A DNA stretch of 42,197 bases, taken from an uncultured Ruminococcus sp. Lineage in GTDB: Bacteria > Bacillota > Clostridia > Oscillospirales > Ruminococcaceae. Positions 15,698-23,867 of this stretch are shown here, one piece after another. The notes beneath the pieces were generated by a model, which ran no database searches, was not told where the DNA came from, and saw nothing but the letters and a program-made list of their open reading frames with translations. The stretch lies in contig CAMWTO010000004.1 of NCBI GenBank assembly GCA_947177205.1, positions 1 through 42,197 of the forward strand. Direction: 5' to 3'. Made by a program: the position numbers and the translations under genes. Position 1 is the stretch's first letter; the number at the start of each line of letters is the position of its first letter.

Positions 15698-16150
15698 TTT
15701 TCCTGCAAAAATCAATGTTTTCTGCACACCAATTAAATAGAATCAGAAACAGTGTCTGCTTCTAAGGTTTGTGAATTTAAATAGTGTAAGACTGGTGAAA
15801 CAAGAAGCCAGCCCCTGCCTCCTTAGGCGGGGGAGGACGTCATGCTATCTTTTTCTTGTACCATTTCAGGAGATTCTGTTCCATCAGGTTGTTCTGTTGG
15901 CTTGGGTAGGATACCATTTCGACCCTTTGCAATTCATGTACTTGGAAAAATTTCATGGGAAGGCAACCAAGCTTACATACAGCCGATGATAATTTATTAA
16001 AATACGCATCATAAAAAATTATGGGAATTTGTAAAATCAAAAGACTGTAATAAGTTGCATAATTATTATTCCAGAAAAAGAAGTTGATTGTGAATTGCTG
16101 AATTGTCAAGTTTTTGTACGCTTTGCTGTTCAATTATTTCGTAATTCTGG
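15698..16150. other. Non-coding stretch with IS605-like remnant
   Basis: Apart from the hairpin remnant at 15770-15842, no credible gene is seen. The open frames on either strand lack ribosome binding sites and have unnatural composition. The part from 15843 to 16150 may be decayed insertion DNA. Confidence 0.5.
15770..15842 (+). mobile_element. Decayed right end of an IS605/TnpB-like element
   Basis: The plus frame reads NSVRLVKQEA just before a hairpin (CCCCTGCCT at 15812-15820 with AGGCGGGG at 15825-15832), followed by GGAGGACGTCA. A tnpB 3' end reading VKQEA that runs into a GAAGCC-hairpin right end is typical of IS605-group elements as I recall them. The same GAAGCC-hairpin layout is seen at 1-66 in the same orientation. 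No intact transposase is present. Confidence 0.5.
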
Positions 16151-16807
16151 TTAAAGCGCACTGACAGCAGCAATCATACCAAGCATTCCAAGACCTAAGG
16201 ACGGCATAATAATGCCCGGCAAATCATAAAATTTATCGGGTCTGATTTTTCTGAAACTAACGCCGATGATTAAAAATACAATTGGATTGAGAAGTACAAA
16301 CCATTTCGGGACGTTTAAAGCATCTGTCAGGATTGCGATGATAACGCAGACAGCACCGGCAAGCATGGAGCCGTATCCTATGAAAAACGGCGCTATGAGC
16401 ATTTTATAATACTGTTCCAGTGTATCATCCGCAAGTCTGAACTGATTCGTTTCCATGATTTTTTTATAGATAACTGGCTGAATACACAAAACGGTGTGAA
16501 CAAAAAATCCCCCGATAATGCCAATATAACACAATACAGCGGTAACAGTTGCAAGCGTCTGATCTGTCTGACTGATCTGACGGACAAGAGACAGATAGCC
16601 AAACCCTGCCAGTATGTCACCGACAAAGGCAAACAGGATTGACACTCCGAACCTCCAATAGGACATTTTCAGCCAGTTACTATCAATGTTTCCGGATGTT
16701 CCAAGTTTTTGATTGTCCTTGCCTTTCAGATCAAAAAGAAGATCTCCGACAGCGCAGAGAATTCCACCCATCAGCCCCATGATTCCGAAAATCGCATTTA
16801 TGTTCAT
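16151..16807 (-). CDS. Six-helix membrane protein of unknown function
   Basis: The start at 16807 (MNINAIFGIMGLMGG) is chosen because AAGGAG (16817-16822) lies 9 nt upstream, giving 218 aa. Longer in-frame starts have no such site. About six hydrophobic segments alternate with short loops. The conserved-looking HTVLCIQPVIYKKI and PSLGLGMLGMIAAV segments match no family I can name with confidence. It has its own consensus promoter with an inverted repeat over the initiation region, suggesting specific control, for example by a TetR-like repressor. Confidence 0.8.
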   Translation of the reverse strand: MNINAIFGIMGLMGGILCAVGDLLFDLKGKDNQKLGTSGNIDSNWLKMSYWRFGVSILFAFVGDILAGFGYLSLVRQISQTDQTLATVTAVLCYIGIIGGFFVHTVLCIQPVIYKKIMETNQFRLADDTLEQYYKMLIAPFFIGYGSMLAGAVCVIIAILTDALNVPKWFVLLNPIVFLIIGVSFRKIRPDKFYDLPGIIMPSLGLGMLGMIAAVSAL

Positions 16808-16848
16808 ATTCAAGCACTCCTTTTCTGAATTTTTATTTTTTGTTTTAT

Positions 16849-16868
16849 TAGTTAGCAAAAACTAACTA
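16849..16868. promoter_or_regulatory. Operator-like inverted repeat at the promoter of the six-helix protein
   Basis: Perfect arms TAGTTAG (16849-16855) and CTAACTA (16862-16868) are separated by 6 nt. On the minus strand they lie immediately downstream of the -10 box, over the likely transcription start. Confidence 0.5.
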
Positions 16869-16874
16869 TAATTT

Positions 16875-16903
16875 ATTATACACCAAAAATTATATTTTGT
16901 CAA
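16875..16903 (-). promoter_or_regulatory. Promoter of the six-helix membrane protein gene
   Basis: On the minus strand, TTGACA (16898-16903) and TATAAT (16875-16880) have exact 17-bp spacing. Confidence 0.85.
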
Positions 16904-16921
16904 GCAAATAAACAAGTAGAT

Positions 16922-16959
16922 AAAAAAACAGTAACTGCTTACCAGATTACTGTTTTTTT
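16922..16959 (-). terminator. Intrinsic terminator of the radical SAM gene
   Basis: Arms AAAAAAACAGTAA and TTACTGTTTTTTT pair over 13 bp. On the minus strand the hairpin ends in seven T residues, 43 bp after the stop codon. Confidence 0.85.
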
Positions 16960-17001
16960 AAACATTTTAATTTTTAATAGCAAACAGCCCCGATCTGCCC
17001 G

Positions 17002-17694
17002 TCAGATGTGTTCGTCTTCATCAATATATTCCCGGACAATTAACGGAATATCCATGTTGTGCGCCAGACGTCTTGCATTTTCTATATCAGATGGACTGAT
17101 GACATCCACCACGCTGAACCAGACAAAAATATTTTCTTCTTTACAACGCTGTGCAAAACGCAGCATGGTGCTGAATGCATCCTGGGGGAAGTCCCTGGGT
17201 CTGGTGAACATGTTGTAAGTTTCAGCATCCGGCGCATTGAGACTGATGGAAATTTCATTCACAAGTCCGGAAAGTTTTGCAGCAGCATCCTTCTGAAGTG
17301 TCTCCTTCTGGTTGTACAGATCCGCCAGTCCGTTGGAATCAATCCGCAGGGATGTATCTGGACAGAGCTGACGGAGATATTGCAGAAGTTCACAGACGAA
17401 GTCCAGACGCATAAGCGGTTCACCATAACCACAGAACACAATCTGCTTGTATTTTGACAGATCACGTCTGCTTAGATCCTCTTTCATTTCGTCCAGCGTC
17501 GGTTCATGGTCGAGCCAGAGCGTGTCTGACCCGTAAGCGCCCTCATGGTGTCTGCGAATGCAGAATAGACATTCACAAGGACAACGATTTGTGACATTGA
17601 GATAGAGCTTGTCTCCGACTTCATAACTGACATTCATTGCCTTAGTGATAGATTTTCGGCAATCCGGATTTACCGTTCTGTAAATTTTATCCAT
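17002..17694 (-). CDS. Radical SAM protein (TatD-linked type)
   Basis: The start at 17694 (MDKIYRTVNP) has AGGAG (17703-17707) 8 nt upstream, giving 230 aa. The radical SAM cluster motif CxxxCxxC is Cys38, Cys42 and Cys45 (NRCPCECLFC), preceded by LYLNVT. GYGEPL supplies the glycine-rich SAM-binding strand, and RIDSNG and ISLNAPDAETYN follow the usual core pattern. It resembles the small group annotated as TatD-associated radical SAM proteins, whose substrate is unknown to me. No tatD gene is adjacent. It has its own promoter and terminator, so it is probably transcribed alone. Confidence 0.88.
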   Translation of the reverse strand: MDKIYRTVNPDCRKSITKAMNVSYEVGDKLYLNVTNRCPCECLFCIRRHHEGAYGSDTLWLDHEPTLDEMKEDLSRRDLSKYKQIVFCGYGEPLMRLDFVCELLQYLRQLCPDTSLRIDSNGLADLYNQKETLQKDAAAKLSGLVNEISISLNAPDAETYNMFTRPRDFPQDAFSTMLRFAQRCKEENIFVWFSVVDVISPSDIENARRLAHNMDIPLIVREYIDEDEHI

Positions 17695-17740
17695 AAAAAT
17701 TTCTCCTTTCAATTTTTAATCTATTTCATTTTATTCATTT

Positions 17741-17769
17741 ATTTTAGCACAATTTCATCTGATTGTCAA
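17741..17769 (-). promoter_or_regulatory. Promoter of the radical SAM gene
   Basis: On the minus strand, TTGACA (17764-17769) and TAAAAT (17741-17746) are 17 bp apart. Confidence 0.75.
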
Positions 17770-17866
17770 GCAAAATTGTCCCTATTCTGCGAGAATCTGC
17801 GCTCCCGACTTCATGCAACTGCAAAATGACTATTTTATGAATTATATGACTCATATAGATCAGAAC

Positions 17867-18313
17867 TTAACGAAAAAATTTGAATAGTGAAACATGATCC
17901 TTTATCTCGGAAAATCCGTTTTTCTGATAGAAATGATATGCCGGCGCTGTTCTTTCCGTTTGAAGAAAAATATGTGTTATCTTTTTATCTGCCGCATATT
18001 TTTCAATTTTGCTTAAAAAATCCGTTCCAAGACCTTTCTCTTGTCTTTCTGTCTCAATGGCAAACTCAAAAATATAATACTCTGTTCCGGCGTACCAGTG
18101 CATAATATATCCTAAAGATAAGCCAATCAATTTATCGTCATCAAATAATCCCAGGGAGAATGAATTTTTGTTCCCGATCAGATCGTTAATATATTGGTGA
18201 AGCTGAATCGGATCGCTCCAGTCATCATTCCATGGTTCATTTGAAAAAATTTTAAAAAATAACTGCTTAATTTCTTCCATTTGTTCTATGCTCAATTCTT
18301 TCATTGTAATCAT
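17867..18313 (-). CDS. GNAT-family N-acetyltransferase
   Basis: This 148-aa protein has the GNAT fold signature: the acetyl-CoA loop RQEKGLGTDFL (about residues 94-104), a preceding beta strand (EYYIFEFAIE), and the C-terminal APAYHFYQKNGFSEI segment. The substrate cannot be predicted. It could be a small molecule, an antibiotic or a protein N-terminus. AGGAGA (18322-18327) supports the ATG at 18313. It has a consensus promoter of its own. Confidence 0.9.
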   Translation of the reverse strand: MITMKELSIEQMEEIKQLFFKIFSNEPWNDDWSDPIQLHQYINDLIGNKNSFSLGLFDDDKLIGLSLGYIMHWYAGTEYYIFEFAIETERQEKGLGTDFLSKIEKYAADKKITHIFLQTERTAPAYHFYQKNGFSEIKDHVSLFKFFR

Positions 18314-18358
18314 GTTTTTTGTCTCCTAGAAATCTGGATTTCGATTTATCTTAGTAAA

Positions 18359-18387
18359 ATTATACATCATAATAATTATTTTGTCAA
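18359..18387 (-). promoter_or_regulatory. Promoter of the GNAT gene
   Basis: On the minus strand, TTGACA (18382-18387) and TATAAT (18359-18364) have 17-bp spacing. Confidence 0.85.
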
Positions 18388-18394
18388 TAGAAAC

Positions 18395-18433
18395 GCCATA
18401 GCACTTTCGATTTCACATCAAAAATACTATGGC
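18395..18433 (-). terminator. Hairpin after lysC
   Basis: GCCATAG (18395-18401) pairs with CTATGGC (18427-18433) around a 25-nt loop. There is little T-tract, so it is a weak terminator candidate. Confidence 0.35.
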
Positions 18434-18486
18434 TTAAATTTCTTTAAAATTTCTTAGTTTCTATATGCCAATATGCTGATATGTGA

Positions 18487-19818
18487 TTACAGCGTAGAGG
18501 AAATAAACGCATCATAGATACAACGGATTGCCTGGTGCAGATCGTGTTCATTTACGCCGACAATAACGTTCAATTCACTGGATCCCTGGTCAATCATCTT
18601 CACATTGATCCGGGCATGTGCCAGAGATGCGAAAATCCTTGCGGCTGTCCCTCTCGTTCTTCTCATGCCACGTCCCACAACGGCAAGCAGTGCAATATCC
18701 GGCTCAATCTCAATCGCATCCGGATTCACGGCTTCCCGGAGCTGTGCAAGGAGTTCTTCCTCTCTGCCCTTGATAGCATCTGCACTAGCGATAATGCTCA
18801 GCGTGTCAATTCCGGACGGCATATGCTCCACGGGGATATTCCTGTCAGCGAAGATATTCAGAACATCACGGACAAATCCGACTTCGCTGTTCATCATGGC
18901 TTTTTCCATGTTAATCGCACAGAAGCCCTTTTTGCCGGCAATTCCGGTAATTGTCCGGATAACGGTTTCCTCCGTATCGCTGTCCGGAATGATGAGCGTC
19001 CCGGCGTCCTTCGGCTTGTTGGTGTTGCGGATGTTAATCGGAATGCCGGCTGTCCGGACAGGGAAAATGGCATCTTCATGCAGAACAGAAAAGCCCATAT
19101 AAGACAATTCCCGGAGTTCCTTATAAGTGATGACAGGAATCACAACGGGATTCTCCACGACACGGGGATCTGCCACCAGGACACCGGAGACATCCGTCCA
19201 GTTCTCATAGACAGCGGCACGCATTGCCCTTGCCACGAGCGAACCGGTCACATCCGAACCGCCACGGGAGAATGTCCGGACAACACCGCTGACGGATTTT
19301 CCATAAAAGCCGGGAATAACGGCATTTTCAGAATGTTCCAGGCGTTCCCGGAGTTTTGCTCTTGTCGCATGACGATCCATCACGCCGTCGTCGCCGAAGA
19401 CAATCACATCAGCGGCATCAACAAATTCATAATTCAGGAATTTTGCAATGATGATCCCGTTGAGGAATTCGCCACGGCTTGCGGCGTATTCTCTGCCGGA
19501 AGATGCCAGATTTTTCCGGATGGTTTCAAATTCTGCTTCCAGAGACAAATCAATGCCCAGATCCTGAATAATTTCCTGATAACGATTTTTGATATTCTGG
19601 AAATCAACATCGAAATTCTCGCCAAGACTTGCCTTTTCATAGCAGGCATAGAGCATATCGGTAATTTTAACATCCTCGGCGAAACGTTTTCCGGGCGCAG
19701 AGGGAACCACAAAACGACGTTCGGGATCACTCTGGATAATTTCAGCGGCTTTGCGGATCTGACCGGCATCCGCAAGACTGCTGCCGCCGAATTTAACAAC
19801 TTTAGAACCAGTTTTCAT
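18487..19818 (-). CDS. lysC: Aspartate kinase
   Basis: This 443-aa monofunctional aspartokinase phosphorylates aspartate, the first step toward lysine, threonine and methionine. The N-terminal KVVKFGGSSLA motif binds the nucleotide. GGSDVTGSLVA follows near residue 210. The C-terminal 140 residues hold two ACT domains (EVGFVRDVLNIFADRNIPVEHM and ASLAHARINVKMIDQG), which normally bind amino-acid effectors. No homoserine dehydrogenase domain is fused. GAAAGG precedes the ATG. The leader is short and I see no lysine riboswitch in it. Confidence 0.95.
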   Translation of the reverse strand: MKTGSKVVKFGGSSLADAGQIRKAAEIIQSDPERRFVVPSAPGKRFAEDVKITDMLYACYEKASLGENFDVDFQNIKNRYQEIIQDLGIDLSLEAEFETIRKNLASSGREYAASRGEFLNGIIIAKFLNYEFVDAADVIVFGDDGVMDRHATRAKLRERLEHSENAVIPGFYGKSVSGVVRTFSRGGSDVTGSLVARAMRAAVYENWTDVSGVLVADPRVVENPVVIPVITYKELRELSYMGFSVLHEDAIFPVRTAGIPINIRNTNKPKDAGTLIIPDSDTEETVIRTITGIAGKKGFCAINMEKAMMNSEVGFVRDVLNIFADRNIPVEHMPSGIDTLSIIASADAIKGREEELLAQLREAVNPDAIEIEPDIALLAVVGRGMRRTRGTAARIFASLAHARINVKMIDQGSSELNVIVGVNEHDLHQAIRCIYDAFISSTL

Positions 19819-19892
19819 AATACCTACAAACCTTTCTTGCTTTAAAAATTTTAATTTAAAAAAATTAATTTCAATAAATAGTAATTACTATA

Positions 19893-19921
19893 ATTATATG
19901 CGATTTGGGCGCAAAAATCAA
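19893..19921 (-). promoter_or_regulatory. Promoter of lysC
   Basis: On the minus strand, TTGATT (19916-19921) and TATAAT (19893-19898) are 17 bp apart. Confidence 0.7.
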
Positions 19922-19946
19922 TTGGAAAATTAGCTGAATTTTCCAA
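19922..19946. repeat. Perfect 10-bp inverted repeat upstream of lysC
   Basis: TTGGAAAATT (19922-19931) and AATTTTCCAA (19937-19946) flank a 5-nt spacer directly upstream of the lysC -35 box. No T-tract follows, so an operator is more likely than a terminator. Confidence 0.6.
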
Positions 19947-20046
19947 ATCTGAGAATGATTTTTTGTCAAATACGACTGTATGCGTCCGGCGGACAGATTA
20001 ATTTTGAATTTTTAAAATTATTTTTAAAATTTTATCAAAAAACTAT

Positions 20047-20074
20047 TTGCTTTTCTGGAATTCTATGCTATAAT
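20047..20074 (+). promoter_or_regulatory. Promoter of ppk
   Basis: TATAAT (20069-20074) has TTGCTT (20047-20052) upstream at 16-bp spacing. Shifting the -35 by one base gives TTTGCT at 17 bp. Confidence 0.55.
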
Positions 20075-20154
20075 AATAATGATATTATTTCAATTTTATA
20101 TCTAAGATAGATCATTAATTTCATAAAATGAATTCAATCAAAGGAGATCCTGCT

Positions 20155-22272
20155 ATGATACAGCCTTATTACCAGAACAGAGAACTTTCCTGGATCGCAT
20201 TTAATTCCAGGGTGCTCGAAGAAGCCGAAAGCGAACAGGTGCCATTACTGGAGCAACTGAATTTTTCGGCAATTTATCAAAGCAATCTGGACGAATTCGT
20301 CCAGGTCAGAATCGGCACAATGCTTGACCGGATGAAGGAAACGCCCAAGGCGAAAGATTCCCGTTCCGGGATGACCCCAAAACAACAGCTCAAAGCCATG
20401 CTCGGAGAAATTTCCGCTTTACTGCCACGCAAAGACAGGGCATATTTTGAAACTATGAAAAAGCTCGAATCCTATGGCATTCAGCACGTGACATTCTCAG
20501 ACGCCACACCGGAAGAAAAAGAATTCCTGGAATTATATTTTAAACGGGAAGTCAAGCCGTTATTATCCCCGATTATTATTGAGAAACGACAGCCATTCCC
20601 GTTTCTCCGGAATAAAGAAATTTATATCGTTGTACATCTTGCATCCAAAAAAGGTGTGAAACTCGGCGTGATTCCTGCCGGGAGCAGAACAGACAGAGTC
20701 ATCCGGCTTGACAAAACAGGCAGATTTATTTTGCTGGAAGATATCATCCTGCATTTTGCGCCCCAGGCATTCAAAAATTACAAAGTCCTGGATTCTGCGT
20801 TAATCCGGATCACCCGGAGCGGTGCGATCCGGTTTGACGGTTCTGCCGCCGACGAAGAAACAGATTTCCGGGATATTGTGGAAGATCTGATCCGCAAACG
20901 CAAGAAACGGGAACCGGTTCGAATTCAGATGAACAGCATGCTGGATGAAGACGCTATGGCATATTTATTAAAAAAGCTGAAACTCTCCCGAAAGCAATTA
21001 TTTCTGGAAGAAACACCCCTGGATCTTTCTTTTGTTTACAAAATCGGCGATCTGATTACAGATCCGGAACGTGTCAGCCAGTTAAAATATCCCGTCCAGA
21101 AACCGCAGAACAGACCAGATATTTCCGCACGGGAAAACATGATGTCCCAGATTGCGGATCATGATGTATTATTATCTTATCCGTATGAATCCATGTCGCC
21201 GTTTTTGAGATTACTGAACGAAGCGTCGCTTGATCCGGACGTGATTTCGATTAAAATCACGCTTTACAGATTAGCATCTCACAGCCAGGTAATTGAAGCA
21301 CTCTGTCAGGCAGCAGAAAACGGCAAGGAAGTGCTTGTACTGGTAGAACTCCGGGCAAGATTTGACGAAGAACACAACATTCGCTGTGCGGATCGTCTGG
21401 TAGATGCCGGGTGCACGGTAATTTACGGACCTCACAACATGAAAGTCCATTCCAAATTATTATTGATTACAAGAAAATCCGGCGGAACAATCCAGAATTT
21501 CACACAGATCGGAACAGGCAATTACAACGAAAAAACGTCAAGACTATACACAGATTTATCACTCATGACCGCAAATCCGGAAATTGCGGAAGATGCCCGG
21601 CATGTTTTTGATGCACTTTCCACGGATTCTCTTGTAGAAGATACCAGACAATTACTGGTTGCGCCGTTATGTCTGAAAAGCAAAATCCTTGCCATGCTGG
21701 ATGAAGAGATCCTGCATGCAAAGAATGGTGAAACTGCGTATTTCGGCGCAAAGATCAATTCCATCAGCGACCGGGACATTATGGATAAACTCAGCGAGGC
21801 ATCCCAGGCAGGCGTGCGGATAGAACTGGTTGTCCGGGGGATCTGCTGTCTGAAACCGGGCATTCCGGGGTATACGGACAACATCCGGATTGTCAGCATT
21901 GTGGGTCGTTATCTGGAACACAGCCGGATCTATATTGCAGGTATCGGGGAACGTTCCCGGATTTACATCAGTTCTGCGGATTTCATGACAAGAAACACCG
22001 TGCATCGTGTGGAAGTGGCTGCGCCGATTTTAGATCCGGCGCTGAAAATGCGGATTTTAAATTTCATGACGCTGTTCCAGTGTGACAATCAGAAAGCCCG
22101 TCTCGGACAGCCGGACGGCAGTTTCTGCCGGGCAGCAGCACTGCCATTAACGAGCCTGATGGTAAACGCCCAGGAAGCGCAGTATCTCCAGGCGGAAGAG
22201 GCTGCAAAAGATTCCCGACTCCAGAAAAAAACGCAAAAAAGAACAAAATCCGGAAACCAAAGCAAAAATTAA
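20155..22272 (+). CDS. ppk: Polyphosphate kinase 1
   Basis: The ATG at 20155 is preferred over 20128 because AGGAG (20142-20146) lies 8 nt upstream, giving 705 aa. PPK1 reversibly makes polyphosphate from ATP. The N-terminal NRELSWIAFNSRVLEEA and SNLDEFVQVR motifs, the phosphorylated histidine in NMKVHSK (His432), GTGNYNEKTSRLYTD and SSADFMTRN near the C-terminus are all present. The C-terminal 30 residues are a basic tail. A transporter gene follows 57 bp downstream, probably in the same transcript. With the Na/Pi transporter and the PhoPR-like pair it suggests active phosphate storage. Confidence 0.96.
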   Translation: MIQPYYQNRELSWIAFNSRVLEEAESEQVPLLEQLNFSAIYQSNLDEFVQVRIGTMLDRMKETPKAKDSRSGMTPKQQLKAMLGEISALLPRKDRAYFETMKKLESYGIQHVTFSDATPEEKEFLELYFKREVKPLLSPIIIEKRQPFPFLRNKEIYIVVHLASKKGVKLGVIPAGSRTDRVIRLDKTGRFILLEDIILHFAPQAFKNYKVLDSALIRITRSGAIRFDGSAADEETDFRDIVEDLIRKRKKREPVRIQMNSMLDEDAMAYLLKKLKLSRKQLFLEETPLDLSFVYKIGDLITDPERVSQLKYPVQKPQNRPDISARENMMSQIADHDVLLSYPYESMSPFLRLLNEASLDPDVISIKITLYRLASHSQVIEALCQAAENGKEVLVLVELRARFDEEHNIRCADRLVDAGCTVIYGPHNMKVHSKLLLITRKSGGTIQNFTQIGTGNYNEKTSRLYTDLSLMTANPEIAEDARHVFDALSTDSLVEDTRQLLVAPLCLKSKILAMLDEEILHAKNGETAYFGAKINSISDRDIMDKLSEASQAGVRIELVVRGICCLKPGIPGYTDNIRIVSIVGRYLEHSRIYIAGIGERSRIYISSADFMTRNTVHRVEVAAPILDPALKMRILNFMTLFQCDNQKARLGQPDGSFCRAAALPLTSLMVNAQEAQYLQAEEAAKDSRLQKKTQKRTKSGNQSKN

Positions 22273-22329
22273 TTCCCATAATTTTTAAAACAATTTTTAA
22301 AATAAATTTTAACAAGAAAGGGCAATTCT

Positions 22330-23793
22330 ATGCAGGAAACCAACGAAAGCACAAATTCTGATCTGAATTCAGATTTCAATTTAACGCCGGATTCCGGTTC
22401 TGAGAGCTGGAAACAGCAGGCGACCAAATCCCTGTGGATGTTTCTGACCATCGCCGCCGTGATCCTGTTCTATTATCTGATCCAGTATCTGGGAAGTATT
22501 TCCAGTTTTATTGCCATGGTTCTCACCGGAATCAGTCCTGTGATCTGGGGGCTGGCACTGGCGTATCTTCTCGAACCGATTGCAAACTTCTGGGAACGCA
22601 ATCTCCGTGCCTGGCGGATGCCAAAAAGTTCTGATCCGGAAAAAACTGCCAAAAGAGTTCATGTCGCCTCGGCAATTCTCATGGTGATTACAGCATTTGT
22701 GTTCATCGCATTGTTGTTATTGCTGATTGTGCCGGAAATTTCAAAAAGTATTTCCGGTGTTGCCAAAACGCTGCCGTCCCAGATGGAAAATTTCTTTGTC
22801 AGACTAAGAGACCGGTCGTTTTTTGACAATTCCACAACCATCGGCGCATTTGCCAATAATACGCTCCTGACGGCGTTTCACTCTACAGAAAAATGGCTTT
22901 CGGAACTGCCGTTTCAGGCGCAGAAATTAATCAATTATTTCTATACCGGTGTCAAGAGCGTGTTCAACGTCGTCTATAATCTCGTCATTGGCATGATCTT
23001 GTCCATGTATATCACCATCGACAAAGAAAAATTATTCCGGCAGATCCGCAAAATCACTTACAGTGTCTTCCCAGTGGAGACGGCAAGCAAAATGCGCCGG
23101 ATGCTCCGGCGGGGCAATCACAAATTCAGTGCAGCAATCCGTGGTAAAGTCGTCGATTCTATGATTATTGGCGTGATCTGTTTTGTATTGCTGTCGATCC
23201 TGAATCTGCTCCCCTGGTTTGCATTTCCATATCCGGTATTATTAGCCGTGGTTGTAGGCGTGACGAACGTCGTACCGTTTTTTGGTCCTGTTGTGGGAGG
23301 ATTCATCACAGGTGTCCTGGTATTGTTTGACAATCCCCGGATGGTCATTGCTTATGTGATCCTGATTGTCGTGCTCCAGCAGTTTGATGCGAATTATCTT
23401 GATCCGCACATGGTGGGCGGTTCGATCGGACTCAAGCCGTTCTGGTCAATTTCTTCTGTTCTTCTGGGGAGCACGATTCTGGGCGTTCCGGGATTTATCA
23501 TCGGTCCTCCGGTCGTGGCATTCATTTATGAAATCGTCAGCGAGTGGACGGATGACAGACTCCGTGCAAAGCATCTGGAAACAGAATTCAACATTCCGCC
23601 GGAAGAAGAACTGGAAGTCTTTCTGGAAGTCGATGATCCCTATGGGATTCAGAAACAGAACGAAATTGAAAAGAAATTCAAGGCATTTCTGGAGAAACTT
23701 GGAAACAGGATAACCGGAAAAGCAAAAAAATCCGGAAATTCTGAAAATTTCAGAAATCCGGAGAGCAGGAAAATAAAAATCAAAAAAAAATAA
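22330..23793 (+). CDS. AI-2E family transporter (YdiK/PerM type)
   Basis: This 487-aa protein has a polar N-terminal 30 residues, about eight membrane segments, and a charged C-terminal tail rich in Lys and Glu. The conserved segments VIWGLALAYLLEPI, the GAVVDSMIIGVICF-like block (GKVVDSMIIGVICFVL), TNVVPFFGPVVGGF, and DPHMVGGSIGLKPFWSI with the following GVPGFIIGPPVVAFIYE identify the family. Family members have been linked to autoinducer-2 export, ion antiport or lipid functions, so the substrate is unknown. AGAAAGGG lies before the ATG. A strong terminator follows. Confidence 0.92.
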   Translation: MQETNESTNSDLNSDFNLTPDSGSESWKQQATKSLWMFLTIAAVILFYYLIQYLGSISSFIAMVLTGISPVIWGLALAYLLEPIANFWERNLRAWRMPKSSDPEKTAKRVHVASAILMVITAFVFIALLLLLIVPEISKSISGVAKTLPSQMENFFVRLRDRSFFDNSTTIGAFANNTLLTAFHSTEKWLSELPFQAQKLINYFYTGVKSVFNVVYNLVIGMILSMYITIDKEKLFRQIRKITYSVFPVETASKMRRMLRRGNHKFSAAIRGKVVDSMIIGVICFVLLSILNLLPWFAFPYPVLLAVVVGVTNVVPFFGPVVGGFITGVLVLFDNPRMVIAYVILIVVLQQFDANYLDPHMVGGSIGLKPFWSISSVLLGSTILGVPGFIIGPPVVAFIYEIVSEWTDDRLRAKHLETEFNIPPEEELEVFLEVDDPYGIQKQNEIEKKFKAFLEKLGNRITGKAKKSGNSENFRNPESRKIKIKKK

Positions 23794-23811
23794 ATAATTT
23801 AAATTAAAATC

Positions 23812-23851
23812 ATTCCGGCAGATCTGCATTACTCCGATCTGCCGGAATTTT
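23812..23851. terminator. Terminator between the AI-2E transporter and the SUKH-3 gene
   Basis: A 13-bp perfect stem, ATTCCGGCAGATC (23812-23824) with GATCTGCCGGAAT (23836-23848), is followed by TTT on the plus strand. It may also stop the converging SUKH-3 transcript. Confidence 0.85.
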
Positions 23852-23867
23852 AATTCTGAAATAAATT

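Larger units (their letters stand above)
19819..20154. other. Divergent intergenic region between lysC and ppk
   Basis: The region contains the lysC promoter (minus), the ppk promoter (plus) and a 10-bp perfect inverted repeat between them. The stretch 20000-20040 is A/T runs with no recognisable gene or RNA. Confidence 0.6.

Noticed and set aside
15840-16133. Minus-strand open frame of 97 codons in the gap after the amidase
   Set aside because: It has no ribosome binding site, no recognisable motif and unnatural composition, and it overlaps the IS605-like remnant.
18535-19845. 436-codon plus-strand open frame antisense to lysC
   Set aside because: It is the complement of a clearly identified aspartate kinase. 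Its composition is rich in Cys and His, as expected for a shadow frame, and no ribosome binding site precedes it.
19819-19900. Lysine riboswitch upstream of lysC
   Set aside because: The leader is under 80 nt and almost entirely A/T, too small for that structure.
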